Source: Prevotellaceae bacterium
GTDB lineage: Bacteria; Bacteroidota; Bacteroidia; Bacteroidales; Paludibacteraceae
DNA length: 42,611 nucleotides
Direction of reading: 5' to 3'
NCBI GenBank assembly: GCA_031271005.1
Contig: JAISWT010000125.1
Coordinates: 1-42,611, forward strand
Shown: piece by piece, positions 42,494 through 42,611 of the stretch
How positions within the stretch are numbered: the first letter of the stretch is position 1
Layout of the letters: each line of letters opens with the position of its first letter
The notes under the pieces: generated by a model
What the model was told of the DNA's origin: nothing
The model's database searches: none
Seen by the model: the letters and a program-made list of their open reading frames with translations, nothing else
Made by a program: the position numbers and the translations under genes

Positions 42494-42611
42494 GGGAACT
42501 CCTAAAAATTGCTTATTTGTCGTTGGACTTCATTTTCAAAATGCTCATTTACATAAGTAAACTGCGCTTTTGAAAACTTGTCCGCCTAAAATAATCTAAT
42601 TTTTAGAAGTC
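42494..42611 (+). mobile_element. MITE-like element copy 4 (cut by the window end)
   Basis: It starts GGGAACTCCTAAAAATTG and reaches AATTTTTAGAAGTC at the last base, the inverted partner of its own left end (ACTCCTAAAAATT against ACTTCTAAAAATT). Both halves match copy 1 in reverse complement, and the left half matches copy 2. The expected final bases of the right end are outside the window. Confidence 0.75.

Overview
The window looks like a chromosomal segment from an uncultured or little-studied member of the Bacteroidota, most likely order Bacteroidales. Several signs agree. At least twelve start codons lie a short way downstream of the Bacteroidetes -7 box TAnnTTTG, often with TTTG or TTG 18-22 nt further upstream, and Shine-Dalgarno sequences are mostly missing. 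One very large secreted protein ends in a type IX secretion (T9SS) sorting domain. Other families are typical of the phylum: DUF6427, DUF3467, the GH57 amylase-like subgroup, a hemerythrin/LuxR pair, and a short coiled-coil gene followed by zapA and then rny on the same strand. The DNA is AT-rich. I found no rRNA, tRNA or CRISPR, and no intact prophage or insertion sequence.

Layout. 1-9150: a SpoIID-like gene and rarA (minus); a secreted Spy-like protein, a DUF3467 protein and a DUF937 protein (plus); then rny, zapA, a coiled-coil gene and GH57 (minus). 9360-13336: a nucleotide-sugar dehydrogenase with a textbook promoter, two overlapping membrane-protein genes and a stand-alone atpG. 13357-15323: lolA-like, tpx and an FKBP isomerase (minus). 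15763-20873: aroK, dut, a methyltransferase (minus), the C-terminal 40% of uvrA and a stand-alone sufB. 21026-27432: a transposase relic, an AAA/DUF4143 ATPase, a small membrane protein, a ccsBA-like cytochrome c assembly protein, a DUF454 protein and a di-heme lipoprotein. 28094-33088: a tricorn-type S41 protease, then an outer-membrane barrel protein directly followed by a ZIP metal transporter. 33924-38828: the 1634-residue T9SS adhesin-like protein. 39866-42492: a conserved hypothetical protein with secG, then hemerythrin with a LuxR-type regulator.

The intergenic DNA is the most unusual part. Much of it consists of mixed seven-base words (AGCAATT, GAGAATT, ACTCTAA, CACTAAC, AATAGTG and their complements), which supply stop codons to some neighbouring genes and have replaced the centre of one element copy. 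Three other repeat families overlie this. One is a MITE-like element of about 120-135 bp with inverted ends (four copies). The second is a roughly 95-bp leader element holding a 12-codon ORF and ending at an ATGAAA start codon (three copies). The third is a 37-bp stem-loop repeated five times between 33238 and 33682. Single members of usually clustered gene sets (atpG, sufB) and half of uvrA lie among these repeats, which fits a genome rearranged by recombination between them.

Functionally the window mixes housekeeping genes (mRNA decay, division, protein export, nucleotide and shikimate metabolism, Fe-S assembly, ATP synthase), envelope genes (LolA, outer-membrane barrel, T9SS cargo, sugar dehydrogenase) and a small cytochrome c group (assembly protein and di-heme lipoprotein). 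The best candidate for something undescribed is the three-copy leader element. I see no defence island or biosynthetic cluster.
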